From contig NZ_MAQX01000032.1 in assembly GCF_001682865.1 (NCBI RefSeq), positions 248,001 to 312,000 of the forward strand: a DNA stretch of 64,000 nt, given 5' to 3'. Below the pieces are notes generated by a model. That model did not search any database and was not told the DNA's origin. It was given only the letters and a program-made list of their open reading frames with translations. Numbering within the stretch: the stretch's first letter is position 1; every line of letters starts with the position of its first letter. The stretch is from Bacillus sp. FJAT-26390 (lineage in GTDB: Bacteria > Bacillota > Bacilli > Paenibacillales > Paenibacillaceae). The translations under genes and the position numbers were made by a program. Positions 53,301-62,849 of the stretch are shown here, in pieces.

Positions 53301-54146
53301 TTGGCGAATAAACATTTCCTTACCGATCTCGACGGCACGCTGCTGCAATCGGATGCAACCTTGTCCGACTATACAATTAACGTCTTATGCAGCGCATTGA
53401 ACGAAGGGGTCATCATCAGTTATGCGACGGCAAGAAGCTATATGAGCTCGAACAAAATCGTTTCCGTCATTCCGTGGAAATTCCCCATTGTTTTGTATAA
53501 CGGAGCCGTTATATTTGATCCGATTTCTTTGAAGGTGCTAGGCGGGCATTGGCTCGATATCAAAACGACGAATGAAATTATTGGACTTGGAAGAGCGCAA
53601 GGACTGCTCCCTTTTTTATTTGCGCTGGATGAAGAAGACGAAGAACGCGTACTGCACGAAAAATTGCTTCGGACCGGGGACTTGAAGTTTTTCGAAAGCC
53701 GCCCTAATGATCCCCGCTTTGCAGAAATCCCGTTGCTTGAGTGCCCCGCTGCTTATCGTACGCTTATCGTCACCTATATTGGTTTGCTTGAAGAATTGGA
53801 ACCCTTAAAGGAGAAGGTACAGGAAACGTTCGGTGATCAGGTCCACATCCACCTCATGAAGGATCAATACATAGAGAACCACTACTTTTTGGAAGTTAGC
53901 CATAGCCAGGCAAATAAGAAGGAAGGGCTGCTGGAGTGGGCCAAGCTTATGAAATGCGAGCCAGAGGAAATAACCGTCTTCGGAGATAACCTGAACGATT
54001 TGGGGATGTTTGAAGCTGCTGGGACCAAGGTCGCTATGGCTAACGCGCATCCCGCGCTCATCGAACGATCAACGCTAGTAGGAGACAGCAACGATGAGGA
54101 TGGCGTTGCTGCATATATTTATAAGGCGACTGGCGGCAGAGCTTAA
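53301..54146 (+). CDS. HAD-superfamily (Cof-type) phosphatase, 281 aa
   Basis: A C2-cap HAD hydrolase: motif I FLTDLDGTLLQSD near 6-18, motif II ISYATARSYM near 50, Lys near 205, and motif IV ITVFGDNLNDLGMF near 230. These enzymes dephosphorylate sugar phosphates or cofactors such as FMN and PLP precursors; the substrate is not readable. GGGAGG lies eight bases before TTG 53301, so this start is preferred over an upstream GTG. It follows the MocR gene by 56 bp and may be co-transcribed. Confidence 0.85.
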   Translation: MANKHFLTDLDGTLLQSDATLSDYTINVLCSALNEGVIISYATARSYMSSNKIVSVIPWKFPIVLYNGAVIFDPISLKVLGGHWLDIKTTNEIIGLGRAQGLLPFLFALDEEDEERVLHEKLLRTGDLKFFESRPNDPRFAEIPLLECPAAYRTLIVTYIGLLEELEPLKEKVQETFGDQVHIHLMKDQYIENHYFLEVSHSQANKKEGLLEWAKLMKCEPEEITVFGDNLNDLGMFEAAGTKVAMANAHPALIERSTLVGDSNDEDGVAAYIYKATGGRA

Positions 54147-54385
54147 ATCGATTGCTGCTTAAAATAGCCCCTACATTGCGCTTCGTGCAGTAGAAACTGA
54201 AAAAATACAATGAAATGGACTTTAAAGTAAAAGTCGAAGTCGAAGAGTCGATTCCTGCTGCTTTAACTACAATAGTAATAATGAAAAGAGTTAACGAAAT
54301 GTCTTTCCTTGCACACAGTACAATTGAAACTTCACCTAAGCTGTCTCGATGAATTTGCGCCTTCTTCTTATTGAATGCTACGCCA
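54147..54385. other. intergenic region before the mgl operon end
   Basis: No supported reading frame or RNA gene. The plus-strand HAD gene has no clear terminator here. Confidence 0.3.
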
Positions 54386-54430
54386 CAAAAAAAGGAGCCG
54401 CCCCAGGTCATCGACCTTGAGGACAGCTCC
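54386..54430 (-). terminator. terminator of the mglBAC operon
   Basis: On the minus strand GGAGCTG and CGGCTCC close a stem that includes CCTCAAGGTC/GACCTGGGG, followed by seven T. Confidence 0.8.
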
Positions 54431-54452
54431 TACTTCCTTATTCCTGCTTGCG

Positions 54453-55469
54453 TTACTTCTTCGCAACGTATTTGCGAATATCAAACGCTACGGCAACGAC
54501 GATGATCAAGCCTTTGATGATCAGCTGCCAGTTCGGGTTGATGCCGATGAAGGTCAAACCGTAGTTGATAACGGTGAAAATGAGCACACCCGCAATGATT
54601 CCCTTTACTCTGCCTACGCCGCCAGTCGTCGACACGCCGCCGACTACACATGCTGCGATGGCATCAAGCTCGTACATATTGCCGTAGTTGTTCGATGCTC
54701 CGCCTGTGCGCGCTGCTTCAAGCACGCCAGCCAGGCCATACAAAGCGCCGGCAATGGCATAGATCCACATCAGGTTGCGAGCAACGTTAATGCCGGATAC
54801 GTGAGCGGCTTGAATGTTGCCTCCAATCGCGTACATGTTTTTGCCAAGACGCGTTTTGTTGAATACGACCCATACAATGAACGCTACGAATATAGCAATT
54901 AGAACGATATACGGGATCGAGAATTGACCGCCGCCAATGGCGCCTGTTCCAAGCTCGGTGAAATCCTTGCGCAAGCCGCCGATCGGCTGCGAGTTGTTGG
55001 GCGGCAAATCGAAGTAAAGCGAGTTCATCCCATACACCGCGACCATCGTGCCGAGTGTCGCTATGAACGGCGGTACGTTAAACTTTGCTACGATCAAGCC
55101 GTTTAGAAGCCCGACCAACAACCCCACTATAATCGCAATTGAGATCGGGATAATGATCGACAGCTGCGGCAGGTTAGGGAAAAACTTGCTGGCGTAATCA
55201 GGCATTTGCAGCATCGATGCGGATACGACCGCAGTGAGGCCGACTACACGCCCTGCCGATAAGTCAGTGCCCGCGGTAATGAGTACAAAAGCGGCGCCTA
55301 GTGCGATAATGGTCCTCGTAGAAGACTGCACCAGCATATCTCTGAGCGTCGTTATAGACAAAAAGTTGGCATCAATAATTGCGATTCCCAAAATTAATGC
55401 GATAAGAACGATCCAAATTGCGTTTTGCGAAAAAACGTGTTTTATCTTTAAGCCTTTAGCTGTGTCCAT
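54453..55469 (-). CDS. mglC: galactose/methyl-galactoside-type ABC transporter permease, 338 aa
   Basis: A BPD-transp_2 permease with about nine membrane segments. Family pieces are LGAAFVLITAGTDLSAGRVVGL near 55 and IGGNIQAAHVSGINVARN near 225, the cytoplasmic loop that contacts the ATPase. It forms the membrane channel with MglA and MglB. AAGGAGG precedes the ATG at 55467-55469. MglC and RbsC are close paralogs; MglC is chosen because the binding protein resembles MglB. Confidence 0.85.
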   Translation of the reverse strand: MDTAKGLKIKHVFSQNAIWIVLIALILGIAIIDANFLSITTLRDMLVQSSTRTIIALGAAFVLITAGTDLSAGRVVGLTAVVSASMLQMPDYASKFFPNLPQLSIIIPISIAIIVGLLVGLLNGLIVAKFNVPPFIATLGTMVAVYGMNSLYFDLPPNNSQPIGGLRKDFTELGTGAIGGGQFSIPYIVLIAIFVAFIVWVVFNKTRLGKNMYAIGGNIQAAHVSGINVARNLMWIYAIAGALYGLAGVLEAARTGGASNNYGNMYELDAIAACVVGGVSTTGGVGRVKGIIAGVLIFTVINYGLTFIGINPNWQLIIKGLIIVVAVAFDIRKYVAKK

Positions 55470-55499
55470 TTGTCGTAAGCCTCCTTAAATCCTTCATCA

Positions 55500-57017
55500 T
55501 TAACCCGTCTGTGCCGCTAGCCGCATAATGCTTTGCTCGGTTGCTGATTCTCCGTCCAGTATGCCGGTTGAGCGTCCCTCCGACATCACCATTATGCGAT
55601 CCGACATGCCAATAAGCTCGGGCATTTCCGATGAAATCATGATGATGCTTTTGCCTTGCTTCGCCAGCTCGATAATAATGCTGTAAATCTCGTATTTCGC
55701 GCCAATGTCGATGCCCCGCGTCGGTTCATCCAGCAGCAAAATATCCGGATCTGTCAGCAGCCAACGTGCCAGCAGCACCTTCTGCTGGTTGCCGCCCGAT
55801 AAGTTGCGAATAAGCTGATCGACTGACGGCGTTTTGGTCTTGAACTTCTCGACGCCCTTCGCCGCTTCGTTCCTCATCTTCGATTCGTTTAGGAAGCCTA
55901 AGCGGTTCTGGTACATGTCCAGATTGGCGATTGCGGTATTTTCCATAACCGACAATACGGGGAAAATACCGGTGACCCGCCGCTCTTCTGTTAGCAGGGC
56001 GATTTTGTGCTTCTTCGCGTCAATAGGCGATTTCACCGTGATCGGTTTGCCATTTTTATAAATCGCACCCGACTTAACGGAACGAAGCCCGAACAAAGCC
56101 TCAACCAGCTCCGTACGCTGCGCGCCTACAAGCCCGCCAACACCAAGGATTTCTCCCTTGCGAAGCTCGAACGAAACGTCTTTAAATGAATGCGCGTGCG
56201 GCGAAGTTAATCCTTCCACCTTCAGCATGACCTCGCCTGGCTTGTTCGTCCGCTCTGGGAACCGATCCGATAGATCACGGCCCACCATACGCGTAATAAT
56301 CGTATCAATGGTCAGCTCGGGAGCCGGCCAAGTGCCGATATATTTACCGTCGCGCATAATCGTTACATCATCGGAAATGCGCAATATTTCTTCCATTTTG
56401 TGCGAAATATAAATAATGGAGACGCCCCGCGCCCGCAGCTTGTTAATGATAGCGAATAGCTGCTCGACCTCGTTGCCGGTAAGCGATGAAGTTGGCTCAT
56501 CCATTACGATAATTTTCGAATTAAACGATACCGCTTTGGCAATTTCGAGCGATTGGATTTTGGATACCGACAATTCGCCGACAAGCTGCTTCGGGTCAAT
56601 CGTCATATTCAAATCCTCGAACAACGCCACCGTGTCTCGGTGCATCTTTTTATGGTCTATGAACCGGAATGGAGGAAAACCTCTTACCGGAAATCTGCCA
56701 AGCCAAATGTTTTCCATCACGCTGCGCTGCGGCACCGGGTGCAGCTCCTGATGGATCATGGAAACGCCATGGTTCAATGCGTCTTTTGAGTTTTTAATTT
56801 CAACCTTCTGTTCATCCAGAAAAATCTCGCCGGCATCCGGCTTATATATGCCAAACAAACATTTCATCAATGTAGATTTGCCTGCACCATTCTCTCCCAT
56901 AAGAGCATGAACTGTGCCGGGACGTACCTTCAGCGTTACATCATCTAGCGCTTTGACACCTGGAAACGTCTTTGTTATCCCGTTCATTTCAAGCAAATAA
57001 GGATGCTGCTTTGCCAT
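55500..57017 (-). CDS. mglA: sugar ABC transporter ATP-binding protein with two nucleotide domains, 505 aa
   Basis: Two fused ATPase domains. The first has Walker A GENGAGKSTLMKCLFG near 38-53, LSVSKIQSLEIAKA and VMDEPTSSLTG. The second has degenerate Walker A GLVGAQRTELVEALFG, signature LSGGNQQKVLLARWL near 405 and Walker B ILLLDEPTRGIDIG. This is the standard MglA/RbsA arrangement. AAGGAGG lies eight bases before ATG 57015-57017; an earlier in-frame start lacks a site. A hairpin separates it from mglB. Confidence 0.88.
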   Translation of the reverse strand: MAKQHPYLLEMNGITKTFPGVKALDDVTLKVRPGTVHALMGENGAGKSTLMKCLFGIYKPDAGEIFLDEQKVEIKNSKDALNHGVSMIHQELHPVPQRSVMENIWLGRFPVRGFPPFRFIDHKKMHRDTVALFEDLNMTIDPKQLVGELSVSKIQSLEIAKAVSFNSKIIVMDEPTSSLTGNEVEQLFAIINKLRARGVSIIYISHKMEEILRISDDVTIMRDGKYIGTWPAPELTIDTIITRMVGRDLSDRFPERTNKPGEVMLKVEGLTSPHAHSFKDVSFELRKGEILGVGGLVGAQRTELVEALFGLRSVKSGAIYKNGKPITVKSPIDAKKHKIALLTEERRVTGIFPVLSVMENTAIANLDMYQNRLGFLNESKMRNEAAKGVEKFKTKTPSVDQLIRNLSGGNQQKVLLARWLLTDPDILLLDEPTRGIDIGAKYEIYSIIIELAKQGKSIIMISSEMPELIGMSDRIMVMSEGRSTGILDGESATEQSIMRLAAQTG

Positions 57018-57058
57018 TGTATAGCCTCCTTTTATCCAGCCCACCTAGAAAGTGGGCG

Positions 57059-57100
57059 AAAAAAAACAGGGGCAACGCAAGTGACGTTATTCCCCTGCTT
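57059..57100 (-). terminator. partial terminator between mglB and mglA
   Basis: On the minus strand AGCAGGGG pairs with CCCCTG, extended by AACG/CGTT, and is followed by eight T. It should lower mglAC relative to mglB. Confidence 0.7.
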
Positions 57101-57126
57101 CTTGTTCATCCATTTCTGTACTCGTA

Positions 57127-58137
57127 TTATTTGCTTTCTTGCGTTACTTTTTGGTACGGAATCCATACATATTTGCCATCCGTAATTTCAAAACCCGTAT
57201 TTTCCTTCGATGGCGTTTCGCCCGCAGCAAGCACGCGCATAAGCTCAACCGTTGCTTTACCTTGGTTTGTCGCATCGTTTAGAACCGTTCCAAGCAATGT
57301 TCCTTCTTTCAACGCTTGGTTTGCAGGGTCTGTAGCATCTACGCCTACAACCGGCATAAATTTGTCGCCTTTGAAGTAGCCCGCAGTTTTCAAAGCTTCG
57401 ATTGCGCCAAGCGCCATATCGTCGTTATTTGCTAGAACGGCTTCAATGCTGTCGCCTTTGGAAGAAAGGAACGCTGCCATTTTTTCTTGGCCTTTAACGC
57501 GGTCCCACATCGCTGTGTCTTCTGCCAGCTTCTCTACTTTGATTCCAGCATCTTGGATCGCTTGGATAGAGAATTTTGTGCGAAGCTCGGCATCCTGATG
57601 GCCTGGCTCGCCTTTTAACATAACGTATTGCAATACACCGTCACCGTTTTTATCCGCTTCCGGGTGTGCTTTCCAGTACTCGGCAACGATTTCGCCTTCC
57701 ATCGTACCGGACTCCTCCGCTTTAGCGCCTACAAAGTACGCTTTATCCCATTTAGCCAAATCATCGGCAAGCGGTTCGCGGTTGATGAACACGACTGGAA
57801 TGTTTGCTTTTTGTGCTTTGTCGATAATAATGCCTGCTGCCGTACGGTCAACCGGGTTGACCGACATCGCTTTTACTTTTTTCGTAATAAACAAATCGAC
57901 TTTATCATTTTGCGTTGGCTGCGAGTTTTGGCTATCTACGATATCTACTGCCAATTTACCTTCTGCCGCTGATTCGATTGCGTTGCGCACGCCGCTCATG
58001 AATGTATCGTCAAATTTATAAATCGCAACGCCTGCCTTTGGCAACCCGCTTGTGCTTCCCTCTCCGTCTGAGTTTCCGCATGCCGCTGCCGTAACTGCAA
58101 GTGCTCCGATCATAATCGCTGCCGTCCACTTTTTCAT
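57127..58137 (-). CDS. mglB: galactose/glucose-type substrate-binding lipoprotein, 336 aa
   Basis: The signal peptide ends at lipobox TAAACGN (Cys near 20). The binding fold is the periplasmic sugar-binding (Peripla_BP_4) type: VAIYKFDDTFMSGVRNAIESA, NIPVVFINREPLADD, GVLQYVMLKGEPGHQDAELR and VVGVDATDPANQALKEG. These closely follow the D-galactose/D-glucose-binding protein MglB. A 13-bp direct repeat pair lies directly upstream of its promoter, and the sensing genes lie just beyond. Confidence 0.88.
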   Translation of the reverse strand: MKKWTAAIMIGALAVTAAACGNSDGEGSTSGLPKAGVAIYKFDDTFMSGVRNAIESAAEGKLAVDIVDSQNSQPTQNDKVDLFITKKVKAMSVNPVDRTAAGIIIDKAQKANIPVVFINREPLADDLAKWDKAYFVGAKAEESGTMEGEIVAEYWKAHPEADKNGDGVLQYVMLKGEPGHQDAELRTKFSIQAIQDAGIKVEKLAEDTAMWDRVKGQEKMAAFLSSKGDSIEAVLANNDDMALGAIEALKTAGYFKGDKFMPVVGVDATDPANQALKEGTLLGTVLNDATNQGKATVELMRVLAAGETPSKENTGFEITDGKYVWIPYQKVTQESK

Positions 58138-58176
58138 TCTTATTGACCCCCTGGTGGATTAATTAACTACAGCTTC

Positions 58177-58182
58177 ATTATG
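58177..58182 (-). promoter_or_regulatory. -10 of the mglBAC promoter
   Basis: CATAAT on the minus strand, with TGTGAA as poor -35 at 58200-58205. The direct repeats abut this -35, consistent with activator-dependent transcription. Confidence 0.5.
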
Positions 58183-58206
58183 TCGCAAAAGGCGATGGAT
58201 TCACAT

Positions 58207-58240
58207 TTAATATCCTCATCACTTTTATTAATATCCTCAT
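58207..58240. promoter_or_regulatory. two 13-bp direct repeats, probable YesN/AraC activator site
   Basis: TTAATATCCTCAT occurs at 58207-58219 and again, identical, at 58228-58240, so the repeats are 21 bp (two helical turns) apart. On the minus strand they read ATGAGGATATTAA and lie immediately upstream of the mglB promoter. This is the usual geometry of AraC-type double sites. Confidence 0.7.
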
Positions 58241-58249
58241 ATCTTTCGT

Positions 58250-59233
58250 TTATTGAACGACGGGGAACAGCAGCTTTTGATTTTTTAGCCAAAACATGTT
58301 TTCCTCCGTAATAAACTCCATGCTCATTTCCACGCGGTTAGGAATCTGTTGTCCTTGCGCCGCGTCAATCGCATGCTTAACGCCGAGATACCCCATGCTG
58401 AACGGATTTTGCACGATCAACATTTGGAGCTGGTTCTCCTGAAGCAATTCCAGCAGCTCCGGCGAGCTGTCGAAGCCGACCAGCTTAATCTTCTCCCCAG
58501 CCAGCCTTCGCCTCAGCTCAAGCGCCGCGCCAATCGATGTCTCCGTATTTAGCGACAAAATGCCGTCTACCTTTTGCCTATCCAAAATACCGCTAACCGT
58601 TTGCTGGCATATGCTATATTCATCCGAACAAGGCTGGCTGTCTACAAGGCGGATGCCCTTATATTCAGCTACGGCATCGCGAATTCCCTGCTCTCGCAGC
58701 TTGCCGTTAATGCCCCCTTTGGTATACGCAACGATCGCTACGGCTCCTTTGCCGCCAAGCTGAGCTGCCATTTCGCGCATCGCTTCTTTGCCGGCAAGGT
58801 AATTGTCCATTCCGATATAAGAAGCCGTCGCGCCGGACGTAATCAAGCTGTCGATTGCAATAACAGGAATATGCCGCTTGGCTGCCTCCTTCAAAAAAGG
58901 CTCAAATGCCGCATCGTCATTCGCGCCAAGCACGATGGCATCAGGCTTCGTCTCAAGCGATTGCATCGCCGTTTGCAGCTGACCCTCTACATCTCCTTCG
59001 TCCGTTGGAGCGGAGACATGCAAATTGATGCCAAATTCCTTGACCGCTGCCTGCGCGCCCATCGTTACGTTTTGCCAGTAGTCGCCTTTGCTTGTGCGTA
59101 GAATAAGCTGGATGGTCTTCCCTGCTTGCTCCTGCTTCGGCTGCTGCTCATCCGGATAAAGCGCAGAATACAGCAGATAGGCAGCAACGAAGAATAGGAG
59201 CCAGCTAATGATGCTTCCTTTTTTCATTACCAT
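58250..59233 (-). CDS. membrane-anchored sugar-binding sensor protein (XylFII-like), 327 aa
   Basis: An N-terminal uncleaved helix (about 7-26) replaces a signal peptide, followed by a Peripla_BP_4 sugar-binding domain: TIQLILRTSKGDYWQNVTMGAQ, PDAIVLGANDDAAFEPFL, IPVIAIDSL and GFDSSPELLELLQENQL. No lipobox and no transporter function is implied. It overlaps the kinase gene by TAATG. Such anchored binding proteins beside YesM/LytS-type kinases act as ligand sensors, as in the XylFII-LytS pair of Clostridium. The ligand is likely a sugar imported by MglBAC. Confidence 0.82.
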   Translation of the reverse strand: MVMKKGSIISWLLFFVAAYLLYSALYPDEQQPKQEQAGKTIQLILRTSKGDYWQNVTMGAQAAVKEFGINLHVSAPTDEGDVEGQLQTAMQSLETKPDAIVLGANDDAAFEPFLKEAAKRHIPVIAIDSLITSGATASYIGMDNYLAGKEAMREMAAQLGGKGAVAIVAYTKGGINGKLREQGIRDAVAEYKGIRLVDSQPCSDEYSICQQTVSGILDRQKVDGILSLNTETSIGAALELRRRLAGEKIKLVGFDSSPELLELLQENQLQMLIVQNPFSMGYLGVKHAIDAAQGQQIPNRVEMSMEFITEENMFWLKNQKLLFPVVQ

Positions 59234-60984
59234 TAGGATGGATCCCCTCCTTCGATTTGCTCAGGCTTTCGGGCAGGGAAACGAATGGTGACAGTCGTTC
59301 CGACTTCCAGCTCGCTCTCGAAATGAAGCCCATACTTTTCGCCAAAATAAAGCCGTATTCTCTCCTGCACATTCATGATGCCTACGCCTGAGCCCTTCGA
59401 GCTTACGACTTCTCCCGAAAGGATTTTGCCGAGCTGCTCCTCCGACATGCCTAGCCCGTTATCGATCACCTGAATGACCACATCGCTTCCGTCAAGCTTA
59501 GCGGATATTACGATATGCCCTTTATCGACGGAGGGCTCGATGCCATGCATCAGCGCATTCTCGATTAACGGCTGAATAATAAGCTTCAAGGTAACATAAG
59601 ACAGCGCCTCTTCCTGCATATCAAAGGTATAGTCGAATTTATTTTTGAAGCGCATCTGCTGGATGATCAAATAATTTCGCGCATGCTCCATCTCATCTGC
59701 GATCGGTATCAAGCTTTTTCCTTTGCCGATACTAATGCGGAACAGCTTGGACAATGCCGTAATCGTCTTGATGACCTCTTCGTTTTTGTTCATGCCGACC
59801 ATACGGACGACCGTATTTAAGGTGTTGTACAAAAAATGCGGATTGATTTGCGCTTGCAGCGCCTCAAGCTCATATTTTCGTTTGCTCTCCTGCTCCGTTA
59901 CGATTCGGTTCATCAACTGCTTGATCGTACCGATCATAATGTTGAACCGATCCGCAAGATGCTTAATCTCAAGCGGTCCCTCGCCGCTGACCGTCAGGTC
60001 GAAATCACCCCGCTCCACGCTTTTCATCGACAGCTCCAGCCGCTTGATCGGCCTTGATATGCGGCGTGATACTAAGCTGGACAGCAGGAAAACGATGAGT
60101 GCCAGCGCAATAAGCAGCTTCAACATCGAACGGTTCAATACCGAGCTTGTCGTCATGACCTCATCCATATACGATACGCCTACAACCTTCCAGCCGACGT
60201 TGCCGATCGTTTGGACGCTGATCATTTTCGCATCCTCCGTGGATTCATCGATAAAGCTGCCGTAAGTATGCTTGAGCGCAAGCTCGACGTTCTCTTCTTT
60301 TAGACTCGCGTAAATAAGCTCGAGCTGAGGGTGATAGACGATATTGCCCGCCGACTCGTCGAGCATGTATACGTACCCTTTTTGCCCCAAGCTAACTCGT
60401 TCGGACAGCTCATCTATCGTATTGAAGTTCACATCGAGCAGCAATACGCCGTTCACCTGCTTGCCATTATGCTGAACGGTAATGCTCTTGCTAATCGATA
60501 CGACCCAGCGAAATTGCTGCTTGTACAAATTTTGCACATGGGGAAGCGAAATGGATAAATGGCCCGTCGTATCAAGCGCACTGCGAAACCAGCTTTCCTC
60601 GGTCACCTTCAGCGTGTCCTTCAATTCAACATTCGGCAGGTCGAAGAGCAGCTGCCCCTTATCGTCAAAGAGCACAAGAGATACCGTATCCGTACGCGTG
60701 GACATCATCGATTCCAGCTGCCGGCGCATCGTATCCGACTTCACATTATCGCTTTGGCCAATGGCATGGTGCATCATATTGAACAGATCGGAGGTAACCT
60801 CCACATAATTTTCAAGATTGTAGCTGACCTGATCCACAATTTGCTGCGAGTTGCGAAAAGCGTTTTCCTTAGCGGTAGCCGAGAAGCGGCCATACAATAC
60901 GACGCTAACGATTAAGATGATAAATACGGAGAATAGCGTGAACGCCACCGTCAAAATATATTGAATGCTTCTGCGCTGCATCAC
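59233..60984 (-). CDS. YesM-type sensor histidine kinase, 583 aa
   Basis: Helix 1 (about 9-30), an extracellular dCache domain (35-280), helix 2 (about 287-308), HAMP, then the His_kinase fold with H383 in QINPHFLYNTLN and the ATPase part PLIENALMHGIEP and SKGSGVGIMNVQERI. It phosphorylates the downstream-encoded YesN-like regulator. The gene overlaps both neighbours: ATGA with the regulator and TAATG with the anchored binding protein. Confidence 0.9.
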   Translation of the reverse strand: MMQRRSIQYILTVAFTLFSVFIILIVSVVLYGRFSATAKENAFRNSQQIVDQVSYNLENYVEVTSDLFNMMHHAIGQSDNVKSDTMRRQLESMMSTRTDTVSLVLFDDKGQLLFDLPNVELKDTLKVTEESWFRSALDTTGHLSISLPHVQNLYKQQFRWVVSISKSITVQHNGKQVNGVLLLDVNFNTIDELSERVSLGQKGYVYMLDESAGNIVYHPQLELIYASLKEENVELALKHTYGSFIDESTEDAKMISVQTIGNVGWKVVGVSYMDEVMTTSSVLNRSMLKLLIALALIVFLLSSLVSRRISRPIKRLELSMKSVERGDFDLTVSGEGPLEIKHLADRFNIMIGTIKQLMNRIVTEQESKRKYELEALQAQINPHFLYNTLNTVVRMVGMNKNEEVIKTITALSKLFRISIGKGKSLIPIADEMEHARNYLIIQQMRFKNKFDYTFDMQEEALSYVTLKLIIQPLIENALMHGIEPSVDKGHIVISAKLDGSDVVIQVIDNGLGMSEEQLGKILSGEVVSSKGSGVGIMNVQERIRLYFGEKYGLHFESELEVGTTVTIRFPARKPEQIEGGDPS

Positions 60985-62633
60985 TTGCCCTGCCCCAACA
61001 AGCCGCTGCGGTATTCTTTGGCGGACAAGCCCGCATATTTCTTAAACGTGAGGCTAAAATAGTTCGGGTCGGCAAAGCCTACCTGATCGGCAATTTCGAA
61101 CGCTTTAAGCTCCGTCGTCCGAAGCAGCTCCTTGGCCGATTCCATCCGCATCTGCAGCAAATAGGCGCCGTACGTCATTTTCAGCTCCTTCTTAAACAAA
61201 CCGCTGAAATAACCCGTGCTAATATGCAGCTGTGCGCAGAGCTTCGCTATAGACAAATCACTTTCGTGAAAATGGCTTTTCGTATAGCTGATCGCATCCT
61301 CTACAATTTGCTTATACGTATGCTGCCTGCGGCTCGCGATACGGCTGCGCACCTTCGCGCATAGCTCACCGAACCATGCCTTGGTCTCCTGCACGCTGTT
61401 GAGCTTCTGGTATTGATTCAAAATGCCCCATCCGCCCCCAAAAATATCATCGGAGTCGCTTTCATGAATTTTGGTCAACTTGATAATGGCTGTAACCATT
61501 TCGAGCAAATAATGCTGATATTCATGCACGGGCGCTTGAACGCGGGCGATTTCGTCGAACAGCCCATCAACGACCTCCTCCAGCTCCTTCTCCGTGCCGA
61601 GCTTGACTGCGCTGACTAGATTTTGCTCCTTCCACTCGTCGAACAAAAGCTTCTCATGATCCCTGCTTTCCATATCGTCAATGCAAATAATCAAATTGTT
61701 GCCGAGAATTCGCCGGTAATCGAGCGCAACCGTAGCGGACTCGTAAGCATATTTCAAATTGCCGATATCCCGCGTAAACGTTCCGACGCCAATCATGACC
61801 GGGAACCGCAAAAACCGCTCGATGCTTTGCAAAATTTCTTTCAGCGCATCCTGCGTTTGCTCCATAATAAGCTCGGATTCCGGGCGCGGGCTCACAGAGA
61901 ACAATACGACTTGATCCTGATGGATAAATACTTTGCCTAGCTCATGCCTCGCCCATATCTCACTTGCAATGTTGCAAACGGAAAACAACTTCAGATCGAG
62001 ATCAGTTGACGAGGCCAGAGAGGTGGAGGAGGACTGTGCCCCCTTCTCACTCCCGTCATCGGAGTGGTTTACAGATATAATCGATACAACATAACCTTCG
62101 CCCTCAAGCTGCATGCCGTATTTGGCCGCTTTCGCCGAGATGTCCTTATGCTGCTGCTTGCGAGTGATCAAGGACGATAGAAACTTCTCGCGAACGATGG
62201 GCAAGCTGGTACGGTAATGCTCCTCAAGCAGCTCGATATTGCTCCGCATCTCCCGTTCCTCATCCATCCGCCTTGCAACCTCTGCAATGGTTTCGGTCAG
62301 CTGCTCGCCTGAGAACGGTTTCAAAACATAAGCCTCTACCTGCAAATGGATGGCTTGCTTCGCATATTCAAATTCATCATGTCCGGATAAGATAACGATT
62401 CGCGTAATCGGGTACATCTTTCTTGCCCATTCCGAGAGCTCAAGCCCATTCATATAGGGCATACTAATATCGGTAATGAGCACGTCGGGCTCCATTTTCT
62501 CAAATATCTCCATCGCTTCCTTGCCGTTGCTCGCCGTCCTTACTTCCGTAAAGCCGCAGCTGGCCCAATCTATTTCGACCATTAATCCTTCCGTAACTTC
62601 CGGCTCGTCGTCGACAAGCAGCAGTTTATACAT
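60981..62633 (-). CDS. YesN-type response regulator with AraC output, 550 aa
   Basis: A REC domain (1-120) with acidic pair LLLVDDEPEV, phospho-acceptor D55 (LITDISMPYMNG) and K105 (YVLKPF). A long middle region (130-440) resembles the GGDEF-like dimer part of YesN proteins. Two AraC helix-turn-helix units (about 450-545) close it: LSIAKLCAQLHISTGYFSGLFKK and AFEIADQVGFADPNYFSLTFKK. It heads the sensing operon behind a consensus promoter, and probably binds the 13-bp repeats before mglB. Confidence 0.92.
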   Translation of the reverse strand: MYKLLLVDDEPEVTEGLMVEIDWASCGFTEVRTASNGKEAMEIFEKMEPDVLITDISMPYMNGLELSEWARKMYPITRIVILSGHDEFEYAKQAIHLQVEAYVLKPFSGEQLTETIAEVARRMDEEREMRSNIELLEEHYRTSLPIVREKFLSSLITRKQQHKDISAKAAKYGMQLEGEGYVVSIISVNHSDDGSEKGAQSSSTSLASSTDLDLKLFSVCNIASEIWARHELGKVFIHQDQVVLFSVSPRPESELIMEQTQDALKEILQSIERFLRFPVMIGVGTFTRDIGNLKYAYESATVALDYRRILGNNLIICIDDMESRDHEKLLFDEWKEQNLVSAVKLGTEKELEEVVDGLFDEIARVQAPVHEYQHYLLEMVTAIIKLTKIHESDSDDIFGGGWGILNQYQKLNSVQETKAWFGELCAKVRSRIASRRQHTYKQIVEDAISYTKSHFHESDLSIAKLCAQLHISTGYFSGLFKKELKMTYGAYLLQMRMESAKELLRTTELKAFEIADQVGFADPNYFSLTFKKYAGLSAKEYRSGLLGQGK

Positions 62634-62743
62634 AAGGCTCCCCCTAAAACATTGCTTTGAGCGCTACGCCTCCTTGCGGACTGCGTGCCGCCAATACCAT
62701 TTTGCCATAAATTTTGTCTTTGTAAATATAAGTTCGTTTGATC

Positions 62744-62772
62744 CCATTATGGTTCGTCATTCGCCTTGTCAA
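62744..62772 (-). promoter_or_regulatory. promoter of the sensing operon
   Basis: Perfect TTGACA (62767-62772) and TAATGG (62744-62749) on the minus strand, 17 bp apart. It gives the sensor genes a basal supply. Confidence 0.65.
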
Positions 62773-62803
62773 TTATACCTATTAAAACTCGGCTATAATA
62801 AAG

Positions 62804-62839
62804 CAAGGCTGACGTCCCTAAAGGGAGCTGCCAGCCTTG
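62804..62839. terminator. terminator of the TIMP-like gene
   Basis: CAAGGCTGACG and its near-complement pair around TCCCT-AA-AGGGA. On the minus strand the tail is CTTTATT. It separates the TIMP-like gene from the sensing operon promoter. Confidence 0.7.
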
Positions 62840-62849
62840 TCTCTTATTC

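Noticed and set aside
58137..58249. Possible simple sigma-A promoter for mglB
   Set aside because: The -35 is poor; the direct repeats upstream make an activator-dependent promoter more likely.
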